DNA of 64,000 nucleotides. Source: Alteriqipengyuania_B sp035481675. GTDB lineage: Bacteria; Pseudomonadota; Alphaproteobacteria; Sphingomonadales; Sphingomonadaceae. The DNA is taken from NCBI RefSeq assembly GCF_035481675.1, contig NZ_JAYJJW010000001.1:1178001-1242000 (forward strand), given 5' to 3'. The notes beneath the pieces are model-generated. The model worked only from the letters and a program-made list of their open reading frames with translations. It searched no databases and had not been told where the DNA came from. A program made the position numbers and the translations under genes. This document shows, piece by piece, positions 16,508 through 26,256 of this stretch (position 1 is the first letter of the stretch; each line of letters starts with the position of its first letter).

Positions 16508-17469
16508 AGCGCCGAACAGTCCACGCCGCGTTTCTGCAGGATCGGCTTGAGCGCGAAATACGCCTCTTTGGTGCGGTGGTTCGGGATACCGGGATAGAGG
16601 TGGTGGATGAGATGGGTTTCCATCCCCATGCTCATCGTGTGGCCCAGCCTGCTCTTGAAGATGCGCGTGGTGTCATAACGGCTGGTGTTGCCTTCGCGCG
16701 GGTGGTGCGGCGCCCAGCTGAGGTAGAAACGAATGTAGCTGAGGCCGACATGGCGCGGCAGCCACCAGACCGCGGCGGCCACCAGCGCATAGCCGTTCCA
16801 CGCCAGGGTGAAGAGCGTCGCCATGAAGAACAGCTGCAGCAGCAACGTGTCCTTCAGCGCCTTCTTCGCCTCCGGCGTGCCCATGCCGGCGAGGATACGC
16901 TTGTAGTGGTGGATCGAACCGTCGACGCCCGGCTGGCGGTTGTACCACGTCTTGTACCAGGCCCACGCCGCGCTCGGCGCCTCGTCGGTATAGTCCGGGT
17001 CCTTTTCGGGGTCGTTGCAGTGGTAGTGATGCTCGAGGTGCATCAGCCGCGCCATCGAGAACGGGAAGACGATCGGGATCGTCGAAACCTTGCCGACCCA
17101 TTCGTTGACCCAGCGGTATTTCGTATTCGGCCGCGCGATGTTGGAATGCATCGCCTCGTGACTGGTGACATAGCCGCCGGTCGCCAGAACGCAGGCGACG
17201 ATGCAGGCGAGCCAGAGCGGCACGATGCCCAGCATGGTGAGCGGGAACAGGCTGACCCACAGCGCAAAGCCGCCCCACGCCGCAACGACATAGGGCCACA
17301 TCCGCCCGCTATGGAATTCCTTGGCGATGGCGCGTTCCTGCTTCAGCAGGTCGACCCGCGTGTGCTTGTCGAGATCGTCCCCGCCGCGCAGCGCAAGGCC
17401 GGCGACTTCCGCTTCGACGTCGGCGGTGAACGCCTCGTCCGCATAGCCCGGCTGCCGGATCGTATCCAT
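16504..17469 (-). CDS. Fatty acid desaturase family membrane protein
   Basis: A 321-residue di-iron membrane oxygenase. Three histidine boxes are visible: HEAMHSN (HxxxH) near 110, HLEHHYH near 150 and HLIHHLYPGIPNHR near 295. Hydrophobic pairs lie around 60-105 and 195-240, giving about four membrane spans. It belongs to the fatty acid desaturase superfamily, which also holds carotenoid hydroxylases and ketolases; substrate assignment is not safe, though lipid or carotenoid modification fits a pigmented marine sphingomonad. The start ATG 17469 shares one base with the stop of the small membrane gene upstream (TGATG), implying translational coupling. Confidence 0.83.
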   Translation of the reverse strand: MDTIRQPGYADEAFTADVEAEVAGLALRGGDDLDKHTRVDLLKQERAIAKEFHSGRMWPYVVAAWGGFALWVSLFPLTMLGIVPLWLACIVACVLATGGYVTSHEAMHSNIARPNTKYRWVNEWVGKVSTIPIVFPFSMARLMHLEHHYHCNDPEKDPDYTDEAPSAAWAWYKTWYNRQPGVDGSIHHYKRILAGMGTPEAKKALKDTLLLQLFFMATLFTLAWNGYALVAAAVWWLPRHVGLSYIRFYLSWAPHHPREGNTSRYDTTRIFKSRLGHTMSMGMETHLIHHLYPGIPNHRTKEAYFALKPILQKRGVDCSAL

Positions 17470-17663
17470 CACAGCCACCGCCCGCGGATGTTCGCGACGA
17501 GGCCCCAGGTGCCGCCGAACAGCAGGCCGAAGGCGATGGCGCTCAACCCGAACGGGCCGGAATAGCCGAAGCGTTCCAGCAGCTGCGCGGTCAGCGGGGC
17601 GATGAAGCCGATCCCGAACAGGAACGGCATGATCGCCATGAGTTTCTTTGCGGCCCCTTCCAT
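17469..17663 (-). CDS. Small membrane protein coupled to the desaturase
   Basis: A 64-residue hydrophobic protein beginning MEGAAKKLMAIMPFLFGIGF. Two membrane segments are likely (about 8-28 and 37-57), ending in a short basic tail NIRGRWL. In-frame ATGs at 17687 and 17711 could extend it by 8 or 16 residues; none has a convincing ribosome binding site. Its stop overlaps the desaturase start by one base. Function is unknown; the tight coupling suggests an accessory subunit, chaperone or electron-transfer partner anchor for the desaturase, which is inference. Confidence 0.7.
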   Translation of the reverse strand: MEGAAKKLMAIMPFLFGIGFIAPLTAQLLERFGYSGPFGLSAIAFGLLFGGTWGLVANIRGRWL

Positions 17664-17850
17664 GACGGTTAAGATAATGGAAACCATCGCAGCCCGCAAG
17701 AAACCTCGCATCGCTAACGATTTGGGTTAATGTCCCGATGCTGGATCGCGCGCGCAGCCGGGCGGAGAATGCATGCGGGCGGACTGTGGGAAACCGGCGG
17801 TTTGCGGGGCTTGCGCCGCCCCCGCCTTTGCTTATACCCCTTGCCCCAAC

Positions 17851-17876
17851 GCCCCCCGCTTTCACGAGGGGGCTTT
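17851..17876 (+). terminator. GC hairpin with T-run in the hppA leader
   Basis: GCCCCC (17851-17856) pairs with GGGGGC (17868-17873) across an 11-base loop and is followed by TTTT. It looks like a weak intrinsic terminator pointing along the plus strand, but no plus-strand gene ends nearby, because the closest upstream gene is on the minus strand. It ends 37 bases before the hppA ATG, so it lies in the likely hppA leader and may act in attenuation or simply structure the 5' UTR. Confidence 0.5.
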
Positions 17877-17912
17877 TCACATCAATGTGATCTGGGAGAG
17901 GGGAACAACCCG

Positions 17913-20066
<2,154 letters not shown>

Positions 20067-20070
20067 TCGA

Positions 20071-20140
20071 AACGCCCAAATCGGGCAAGCCAAGGCCCCG
20101 TCCGGTTCGCGCCGGGCGGGGCCTTCGCATTTGGGGCGTT
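20071..20140 (+). terminator. Nested stem-loop terminator after hppA
   Basis: The inner stem AAGGCCCCG (20092-20100) pairs with CGGGGCCTT (20117-20125), enclosing a further CCGG/CCGG stem around TTCG. An outer stem AACGCCCAAAT (20071-20081) pairs with ATTTGGGGCGTT (20129-20140) with one bulge. The structure begins 4 bases after the hppA stop. There is no long T-run, so termination may depend on structure plus Rho, or the hairpin may protect the 3' end. Confidence 0.75.
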
Positions 20141-20260
20141 AACGATTGCAGCGGCCCCCGTCCGGTTCGGGGACGCGGATTATACGGTTAAACCTTGCTT
20201 CGGCTTTCCCTGCTAGGCGCCAATTGCGGCAATGTCGCCGCGGGGCAAACAGGGGCAGTC

Positions 20261-21394
20261 TTGGCCAGCAGGGCTCTCGATATCCACGCAGATGCGAACC
20301 CGCAGCCGGTGGTGGCGCCGCGCTTCGAGATGTGTGCGCGGTCTGTTGCCGAGGTAGACAATGCGGAGTGGGACGCGCTGGCAGCACTGGCCGCAGAACC
20401 CAACCCCTTCGCCGAAAGCTGGTACCTGCGCCCGGCCATCGAAGCGCTTGGCCGGGCGGGATCGGTCCGCCTGCTATGCCTCTATAACGATGGCACGCTG
20501 TGCGGCCTGCTGCCGGTGAAACACCGGGCGTTTTACTGGCGCTATCCCCTTCCCCACCTCGCCGGGTGGTTGCACGGCAACGCATTCCTCGGCTCACCGC
20601 TGGTCGCCCGCGGCTGCGAGAAAGCCTTCTGGCGCGCGCTGCTCGCATGGGCGGACGAGCACGCCGGCGCGGCGCTGTTCCTGCACCTGCGCGACATGCC
20701 GCTCGGCACCACGCTCTCCCGCGCGCTCGAAGCGGTCGCGGAAGAGCAGGCGCGCCCCTGCGCCATCGTCCACCGCCACGAGCGCGCCATCCTGCAGCAC
20801 GGCCTGACACCGCAGGCGCATTGGGAGCAGTCGCTGAACGGCAAGAAGCGCAAGGAACTGCGCCGCCAGGCCAAGCGCCTGTCCGAAGAAGGCGCGCTGG
20901 AATTCACTCGCCGTACCGATGCGGAAGGCCTCGCCAGCTGGACCCGCGATTTCCTCGACCTGGAAGCGCGCGGCTGGAAGGGCAAGCGCGGCAACCCGAT
21001 GGGCAGCGATCCGCGCACAGCCGCGCTGTTCGCACAGGCGCTGGAAGGCGCGGCGCGGCGCGGACGGCTGGAGCGCCTCGCCCTCACTCTCGATGGCAAG
21101 CCCATCGCCATGCTGGCAAACTTCCTCACCCCGCCCGGCGCCTTCGCCTACAAGACCGCCTTCGACGAGGATTACGCCCGCTTCAGCCCCGGCGTACTGC
21201 TGCAGCAGCACAACCTCGCCCTGCTGGAGCGCGAGGATATCGCCTGGTGCGACAGCTGCGCGGCCGAGGACCATCCCATGATCGACAAGCTTTGGCCCGA
21301 CCGCCGCGCCATCGGCCGCTACTCCGTCGCCATCGGCGGACCGCGCCGCCGCGCGCTCTTCGCCCGCCTGCTAGCCCGGGAAACCGCCGCATGA
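20261..21394 (+). CDS. GNAT/FemAB-like acyltransferase (BioF2-like, CelD type)
   Basis: A 377-residue protein of the GNAT fold with the BioF2-like acetyltransferase domain seen in CelD/BcsL and FemAB-like aminoacyl/acyltransferases. The central stretch around LNGKKRKELRRQAKRLSE and the later LALTLDGKPIAMLANFL match this domain, which spans about 170-330. No signal peptide is present. The start is uncertain: TTG 20261 is favoured by AGGGGCAG just upstream, while ATG 20330 would shorten and TTG 20195 lengthen the product. The gene overlaps the cupin-like gene downstream (ATGA). Members often modify cell-surface polysaccharide or peptidoglycan; the acceptor here is unknown. Confidence 0.75.
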   Translation: MASRALDIHADANPQPVVAPRFEMCARSVAEVDNAEWDALAALAAEPNPFAESWYLRPAIEALGRAGSVRLLCLYNDGTLCGLLPVKHRAFYWRYPLPHLAGWLHGNAFLGSPLVARGCEKAFWRALLAWADEHAGAALFLHLRDMPLGTTLSRALEAVAEEQARPCAIVHRHERAILQHGLTPQAHWEQSLNGKKRKELRRQAKRLSEEGALEFTRRTDAEGLASWTRDFLDLEARGWKGKRGNPMGSDPRTAALFAQALEGAARRGRLERLALTLDGKPIAMLANFLTPPGAFAYKTAFDEDYARFSPGVLLQQHNLALLEREDIAWCDSCAAEDHPMIDKLWPDRRAIGRYSVAIGGPRRRALFARLLARETAA

Positions 21395-22275
21395 CCGAGA
21401 TGACCGCCCTCTCCGCCTCGACCACGCTCTCCGCCGCGACGGTGTTCGACGCCGCCGCCCGCAGCCGCTTTGCCGCGCATTATCCGGAACAGCCGCACAT
21501 CCTCTCCCACGGTTTGCGCGACCATCCGCTCCTCGCCCTCGATGCGCTGGCGGAGCTTGCCGGCCAGATCCCCGCACGCTCGATCGAATACAATCGCGGC
21601 GACCTGCCCATCGGCGTGGACGGGAAGCCGGGCGCGACCGGCCTCTCGATTGCGGAGACCATCCGCACAATCCACGATGCAGGCAGCTGGGCGGTGCTGA
21701 AGAACGTGGAGCAGGTGCCCGAATATGCCGCGCTGCTGCACGATCTGCTGGGCGAATTGCGTCCCGCCATCGAGGCAAGGACCGGCGCGATGCTGACGCC
21801 GCAAGCCTTCGTCTTCATCTCCAGCCCGAACGCGGTGACGCCCTATCACTTCGATCCGGAGCACAATATCCTGCTGCAGCTCGAAGGCACCAAGGCGATG
21901 ACCCAGTTCCCCGCCGGCGATACCGGCTTCGCGCCCGATACGGTGCACGAGGCCTATCACACCGGCGGACCGCGCGAACTGACATGGAGCGACGACATGC
22001 TGCCCCACGGCACCGAATTCGCCCTGTCGCCCGGCGACGCGCTGTTCGTGCCGGTCATGGCACCGCATTTCGTGCGGAATGGCCCGGCGTCCTCGATCAG
22101 CCTGTCGATCACCTGGCGCAGCGAGTGGAGCTATGCCGAAAGCGAGGCGCGCGCTTTCAACGCCGTGCTGCGCCGCATCGGCCTGCGCCCCGCAGCACCG
22201 GGCCGCTGGCCGCATGCCAACCGCGCCAAGTCGCTCGGGTGGAAGGTCCTGCGAAAGGCGCGCTTGACCGGATAG
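21391..22275 (+). CDS. Cupin-like (JmjC-type) domain protein
   Basis: A 294-residue protein with a jelly-roll domain of the cupin_8/JmjC kind. The first ligand motif is YHFDPEHNILLQLEG (HxD), with a later His in VMAPHFVRNG, the facial triad of Fe(II)/2-oxoglutarate enzymes. SPNAVTPYHFD and GDALFVPVMAPH are family-typical. It overlaps the upstream FemAB-like gene by four bases, so the two are co-translated. Similar proteins are protein hydroxylases or are annotated as transcriptional regulators; no substrate can be given. Confidence 0.8.
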   Translation: MTEMTALSASTTLSAATVFDAAARSRFAAHYPEQPHILSHGLRDHPLLALDALAELAGQIPARSIEYNRGDLPIGVDGKPGATGLSIAETIRTIHDAGSWAVLKNVEQVPEYAALLHDLLGELRPAIEARTGAMLTPQAFVFISSPNAVTPYHFDPEHNILLQLEGTKAMTQFPAGDTGFAPDTVHEAYHTGGPRELTWSDDMLPHGTEFALSPGDALFVPVMAPHFVRNGPASSISLSITWRSEWSYAESEARAFNAVLRRIGLRPAAPGRWPHANRAKSLGWKVLRKARLTG

Positions 22276-22300
22276 GCCTGCCCCGCCATCGCAGCGCGCG

Positions 22301-23203
22301 ATGACCGACAGCACTCCCCCTGAAGAGCTCGTGGCGCGGCTGATGCGCCTGTTCACGCTGACCGACGAAGGCGACGACGTATTCACCGCGCCGCGCAAGG
22401 GCGACGGCATCGGCCGCGTCTTCGGCGGGCAGGTGATCGCGCAGGCGCTCGCTGCGGCCGAAAGCACCGTGGCGGAAGATCGCCACGCCCACTCGCTCCA
22501 CGCATATTTCCTGCGCGGCGGCAGCGAGGAGCACGACATCACGCTGAAGGTGGACCGCCAGTTCGACGGCGGCAGCTTCTCCAACCGCCGCGTCGTCGCC
22601 CTGCAACCGGGCGGCGAGAATGGCGAATTGCGCCCGATCCTGAACCTGGCGGCGAGTTTCCAGAAACAGCAGGCCGGTCTTCACCACCAGTTGCCGCAGA
22701 TGCCGGACGTGCCCGGACCGGACGAGCTGGAAAGCGAGGACGCAGCCCGGCGCGCGATCGCGGAAAAGGTCGACGGCCCGTTCAAGCGGATCCTGTTGCA
22801 GGAACGCCCGATAGAGATCCGCCCGGTCGGTGAACGGCACTGGGAGCGCACCGGCCCCGCCGAGCCGATCCAGCACGCATGGTTCCGGGTCAAGGCCCCG
22901 CTACCCGACGATCCGCGCCTCCACCGCGCGGCGCTCGCGTGGCTCTCGGACATGCAGCTGCTCGGCACCAGCGCGCTGCCGCACGGCCTCAGCTGGGCAC
23001 GCGGTGAGCTGAAGAGCGCCAGCCTCGACCATGCGATCTGGTTCCACGAACCTTTCCGCGCCGACGAATGGCTGCTCTATTCGACCGACAGCCCCTGGAC
23101 CGGCGGATCGCGCGGCTTCAACCGCGGTAGCATTTTCGCCGCCAAAGGAAGATTGGTCGCCAGCGTCGCGCAAGAGGGCATGATCCGGGACGCGCGGGGG
23201 TAA
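22301..23203 (+). CDS. tesB: Acyl-CoA thioesterase II
   Basis: A 300-residue double hot-dog thioesterase hydrolysing medium- and long-chain acyl-CoA. Landmarks are RVFGGQVIAQALAAA (hot-dog 1), SLHAYFLRGG, VDRQFDGGSFSNRRV and the second hot-dog with ASLDHAIWFHEPF plus SRGFNRGSIF. The Asp in LDHAIWFH is the catalytic residue together with Thr/Gln positions. Length matches TesB. It sits 25 bp after the cupin-like gene and is followed by a 12-bp perfect hairpin. Confidence 0.95.
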   Translation: MTDSTPPEELVARLMRLFTLTDEGDDVFTAPRKGDGIGRVFGGQVIAQALAAAESTVAEDRHAHSLHAYFLRGGSEEHDITLKVDRQFDGGSFSNRRVVALQPGGENGELRPILNLAASFQKQQAGLHHQLPQMPDVPGPDELESEDAARRAIAEKVDGPFKRILLQERPIEIRPVGERHWERTGPAEPIQHAWFRVKAPLPDDPRLHRAALAWLSDMQLLGTSALPHGLSWARGELKSASLDHAIWFHEPFRADEWLLYSTDSPWTGGSRGFNRGSIFAAKGRLVASVAQEGMIRDARG

Positions 23204-23241
23204 GTTTGTCAACCGAGGAAGAGCAAGCCTCCTTAAGAAGG

Positions 23242-23271
23242 GCGTGACGGTCCATAATAGGACCGTCACGC
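23242..23271. terminator. Perfect 12-bp hairpin between convergent genes
   Basis: GCGTGACGGTCC (23242-23253), loop ATAATA, then GGACCGTCACGC (23260-23271): a perfect inverted repeat between tesB (plus) and the double-glycine peptide gene (minus). It is placed to act as a bidirectional terminator for both. No T-run follows on either strand, so termination strength is uncertain. Confidence 0.75.
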
Positions 23272-23278
23272 AGGCAGG

Positions 23279-23464
23279 TCATTCCTTGATGCAGGTGATG
23301 ATCGCCTTGTTGTCGCCGGTGACGACATACATCGTGGTGCCTGCCGGACACTCGGCGACTGTCACTTCGGGCGACGACACCGTTTCGGGTGCAGTAGCGG
23401 TAGGTTCTGATCCGCCACTCACTTCTGCGATTTCAGCGACTGCAAGATCGATGATCATTTTCAT
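23279..23464 (-). CDS. Double-glycine leader mini-protein (bacteriocin/RiPP-like precursor)
   Basis: A 61-residue product starting MKMIIDLAVAEIAEVSGG. The leader matches the class II bacteriocin/double-glycine consensus at every key position: Leu -12, Glu -8, Ile -7, Val -4, Gly -2 and Gly -1. Cleavage after Gly18 would release a 43-residue peptide, rich in S, T, P and E at first, with two Cys about 21 residues apart, fit for one disulfide. ATG 23464 has AGGAA at a good distance; the frame stays open to 23503 but without a site. No C39 peptidase-transporter, immunity gene or modifying enzyme lies in the window. Composition is lower in GC than neighbours. Function is unknown; an exported signal or bacteriocin-like peptide is the inference. 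Confidence 0.7.
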   Translation of the reverse strand: MKMIIDLAVAEIAEVSGGSEPTATAPETVSSPEVTVAECPAGTTMYVVTGDNKAIITCIKE

Positions 23465-23557
23465 TTCAAGTTTCCTTTCGAATGCCGTGATTGGCCACTG
23501 CAATATCCGGAAACTTTAGGCGGTAAGAAATCCGACTTGTGTTCTAAGCCGTTGTAA

Positions 23558-23621
23558 CTAGAATGTTTTATCTAGCTAATCTGCACAAATTGCGGAACGA
23601 CGAAACTCTGAGACGCAGAGT
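23558..23621 (-). promoter_or_regulatory. AT-rich leader with two small palindromes upstream of the double-glycine gene
   Basis: The 205 bp between the peptide gene and uvrC are AT-rich. They contain CTAGA-8-TCTAG (23558-23575) and ACTCTG-5-CAGAGT (23605-23621). Read on the minus strand, a TAGATAAAAC stretch could be a -10 region, but no good -35 is evident. These may be regulator sites; no binding protein can be named. Confidence 0.35.
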
Positions 23622-23669
23622 GAATTGTTGCGCGGCGTCGCCAGTAATCGCAAGCAGCGTGACGTCCAC

Positions 23670-25631
23670 TCACCCACCCGCGTGGTAGAAATCGTAGACC
23701 TTCCGCGCCACGCCTTCACTGATGCCGGGGGTGCGCATCAGGTCTTCGAGGCTGGCGGCGCGGACTTTTCCGGCGGTGCCGAAATTCAGCAGCAGGGCTC
23801 GCTTTCGTGACGGGCCGATCCCGGGGATTTCGTCGAGCGGCGATGCGCTGATCGCACGGCTGCGTTTGGCGCGGTGGGCGCCGATGGCGAAGCGGTGGAC
23901 CTCGTCGCGCAGGGTCTGCAGGAAGAACAGCACCGGCGAATTGGTCGGCAGCGTCTTTTCGCGCCCGTCGGGAAAATGAAACACCTCGCGCCCCTCGCGC
24001 CCATGATGCGGGCCCTTGGCGATGCCGACCACGGCCAGCCGGTCCGCGATGCCCAGCTCCTCCAGCACGGCCATTACGCTGGAGACCTGCCCCTTGCCGC
24101 CGTCGATCAGCAGCAGGTCGGGCCAGATCGTCTCGTGGCTGTTCGCCTTGCCTTCCTCGCCGTCCGGGTTCTCCGCAAGGTTGCGGAAGCGCCGCCGCAT
24201 CACCTCGCGCATCATGCCGAAATCGTCGTTCGTCTGCGCGGTCTTGATGTTGAACTTGCGGTACTGGCCCTTCTCCAGCCCTTCCGGCGAAGCGACGACC
24301 ATCGCACCCAGCGCCTTGTCGCCCTGGATATGGCTGTTGTCGTAGATCTCGACGCGCTGGGGGGCCTCTTCCAGCTCGAGGAATTCGGCCATTTCCCGCC
24401 AGGTCTTCGCCCGCGTGCCGCTTTCCGCCAGCCGCCGGTCGAGCGCTTCCACCGCGTTGCGCTGCGCCTGTTCCATCAGCCGCCGGCGGTCCCCGCGCTG
24501 GGGCACGCTGATATCCACCTTGTGCCCGGCGCTGGCGCAGAACGCCTCGGCCAGCAGCTCGCCTTCTTCCAGCGCCCGGTCGACGAGAATGGTGCGCGGC
24601 GGCGGCACCTCTTCGTAAAACTGGGTCAGCACGTCGGCGAGCACTTCGGCAAGGTCGATGTCGCCGGTGTTGCGGGGGAAGAAGGCCCGGTGCCCCCAGT
24701 TCTGCCCGCCGCGAATGAAGAAGGCCTGCACCGCGATGCTGCCGCCCTTATCCGCCAGCGCGAAGACGTCGGCATCGCCCACGCCCGCCGCATTCACCGC
24801 CTGCGACCCCTGGATGAAGGTCGCCGCGCGCAGCCGGTCGCGCAGCATGGCCGCGGTTTCGAAGTCCAGGTCCTGCGCGGCCTTCGCCATCTGCGTTTCG
24901 ATCTTGGCCTGCACCTTGCCCGACTTGCCGGCGAGGAAATCCTTCGCCTCGCCCACCAGCTCGGCATAGCCCGCCTCGTCGATCCGGCCGACGCAGGGCG
25001 CGCTGCAGCGCTTGATCTGGTAAAGCAGGCACGGCCGGTCGCGGTTGTTGAAGAAGCTGTCGGTGCAGCTGCGCAAAAGGAACAGTTTCTGCAGTGCATT
25101 CAGCGTCTTGTTGACCGAGCCTGCGCTTGCGAAGGGCCCGTAGTAATTGCCCTTCGCCCGGCGCGCGCCGCGATGCTTCATGATGCGCGGGAAATCGTGG
25201 TCGGCGCGTAAAAGGATGAAAGGGAAGCTCTTGTCGTCGCGCAGCAGAACGTTGAACGGCGGGCGGAAGCGCTTGATGAACTGCGCTTCCAGCAGCAGCG
25301 CCTCCGCTTCCGAATTGGTGGTGACGATTTCCATCGCCCGCGTCTGGCCGATCATGCGGACGAGGCGGTTGGATAGTCCCTTGGGCTGGGTGTAGTTCGC
25401 CACCCGCGCCTTCAGGCTGCGCGCCTTGCCGACGTAGAGGACATCGCCCCGCGTATCGAGCATACGGTAGACGCCGGGCTTGGGCTTCAGCGTCTTCACC
25501 ACCTCGCGGATGGCCTTGACCCCGGTTTCGAGGTCGGGCTTCGCGCCCGCGACGGTGTAGGTCGCGCGTTCTTCGTTGAACCGTTCCTTGCCACGCGGAT
25601 CGTGGGGAGAGCCTGCCGGGGTGCGCGCCAT
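23670..25631 (-). CDS. uvrC: Excinuclease ABC subunit C
   Basis: Nucleotide excision repair endonuclease making both incisions beside a UvrB-bound lesion. The 653-residue product has the GIY-YIG domain (about 50-130, PGVYRMLD...VLYVGKA), RSCTDSFFNNRDRPCLLYQI, the UVR motif near 235-270 and the RNase H-like endonuclease domain with RVEIYDNSHIQG and LLIDGGKGQ. The C-terminal helix-hairpin-helix pair includes IPGIGPSRKRALL and TPGISEGVARKVYDFYH. The N-terminal ~40 residues are variable, so the exact start is less certain. It is divergent from a secreted protein gene. Confidence 0.96.
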   Translation of the reverse strand: MARTPAGSPHDPRGKERFNEERATYTVAGAKPDLETGVKAIREVVKTLKPKPGVYRMLDTRGDVLYVGKARSLKARVANYTQPKGLSNRLVRMIGQTRAMEIVTTNSEAEALLLEAQFIKRFRPPFNVLLRDDKSFPFILLRADHDFPRIMKHRGARRAKGNYYGPFASAGSVNKTLNALQKLFLLRSCTDSFFNNRDRPCLLYQIKRCSAPCVGRIDEAGYAELVGEAKDFLAGKSGKVQAKIETQMAKAAQDLDFETAAMLRDRLRAATFIQGSQAVNAAGVGDADVFALADKGGSIAVQAFFIRGGQNWGHRAFFPRNTGDIDLAEVLADVLTQFYEEVPPPRTILVDRALEEGELLAEAFCASAGHKVDISVPQRGDRRRLMEQAQRNAVEALDRRLAESGTRAKTWREMAEFLELEEAPQRVEIYDNSHIQGDKALGAMVVASPEGLEKGQYRKFNIKTAQTNDDFGMMREVMRRRFRNLAENPDGEEGKANSHETIWPDLLLIDGGKGQVSSVMAVLEELGIADRLAVVGIAKGPHHGREGREVFHFPDGREKTLPTNSPVLFFLQTLRDEVHRFAIGAHRAKRSRAISASPLDEIPGIGPSRKRALLLNFGTAGKVRAASLEDLMRTPGISEGVARKVYDFYHAGG

Positions 25632-25760
25632 CGCGCCTATATAGGCGGTGTCGCCGCCCCGTCACCACCGCGCGGAATTTCCTTGCGTTAATCGACAATT
25701 TACGCGGCTGTAGCAGCGTGGAAGAGCAGCGGCAGTTTCGCCGCCGGAGGGGAGTTTTCC

Positions 25761-26198
25761 ATGCCAGCATTTCGCCTTGCGGCCGCCGCCTGCGCCGCCG
25801 CCGCCCTTGCCACCCCGGCCGCCGCGATGGCGGAAGACTGGTGGTACGTCACCGACGACGGGTCGACGATCGGCTATATCGATGTCGACAGCGTTTCCGG
25901 ATCGCAGGCGAACCGGGCCGCGCTGATCCTGATCGCCCAGCACGACGGGTCCGGGCTGGAATTCATGGAAGCGGAGATCATCCTCCATTGCGACACGCGC
26001 GAATGGAAGCTGTATTCGATGACCGTGATCGACGGATACGGCAGCGTGGTCGCATCCGAAGTGCTCGACCTGCCGCCAGAGCCCATTCGCGATGGATCTC
26101 CCGGCGCCGACTACGAAGCCTTCATGTGTAACGGCGACAAGTCCGGCATGGCGGACATAGGGGATCCCTATGCCAAATCCGCCGAACTGATGGGCTGA
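25761..26198 (+). CDS. Secreted protein, surface-adhesin-E-like, function unknown
   Basis: A 145-residue protein with a clear Ala-rich signal peptide (cleavage near AMA-ED, about residue 24). The mature part starts DWWYVTDDGSTIGYIDVDS, a W-x-x-V...Y-I-D-x-x-S pattern common in small periplasmic proteins annotated as surface-adhesin protein E-like. Two Cys (in ILHCDTREW and FMCNGDKSG) could form a disulfide. GGAGGGGAG precedes the ATG by about 6 bases. No operon partner is evident. Envelope localisation is well supported; the role is unknown. Confidence 0.78.
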   Translation: MPAFRLAAAACAAAALATPAAAMAEDWWYVTDDGSTIGYIDVDSVSGSQANRAALILIAQHDGSGLEFMEAEIILHCDTREWKLYSMTVIDGYGSVVASEVLDLPPEPIRDGSPGADYEAFMCNGDKSGMADIGDPYAKSAELMG

Positions 26199-26256
26199 TC
26201 GCCGCTCAGGCGTCGCGAAGGTCGACAAGCCGGCCTGCGCTTCCCATCTGGAGCGC

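Noticed and set aside
23465..23503. 13-residue longer start for the double-glycine protein
   Set aside because: The upstream start lacks a ribosome binding site, and the leader consensus plus AGGAA support ATG 23464.
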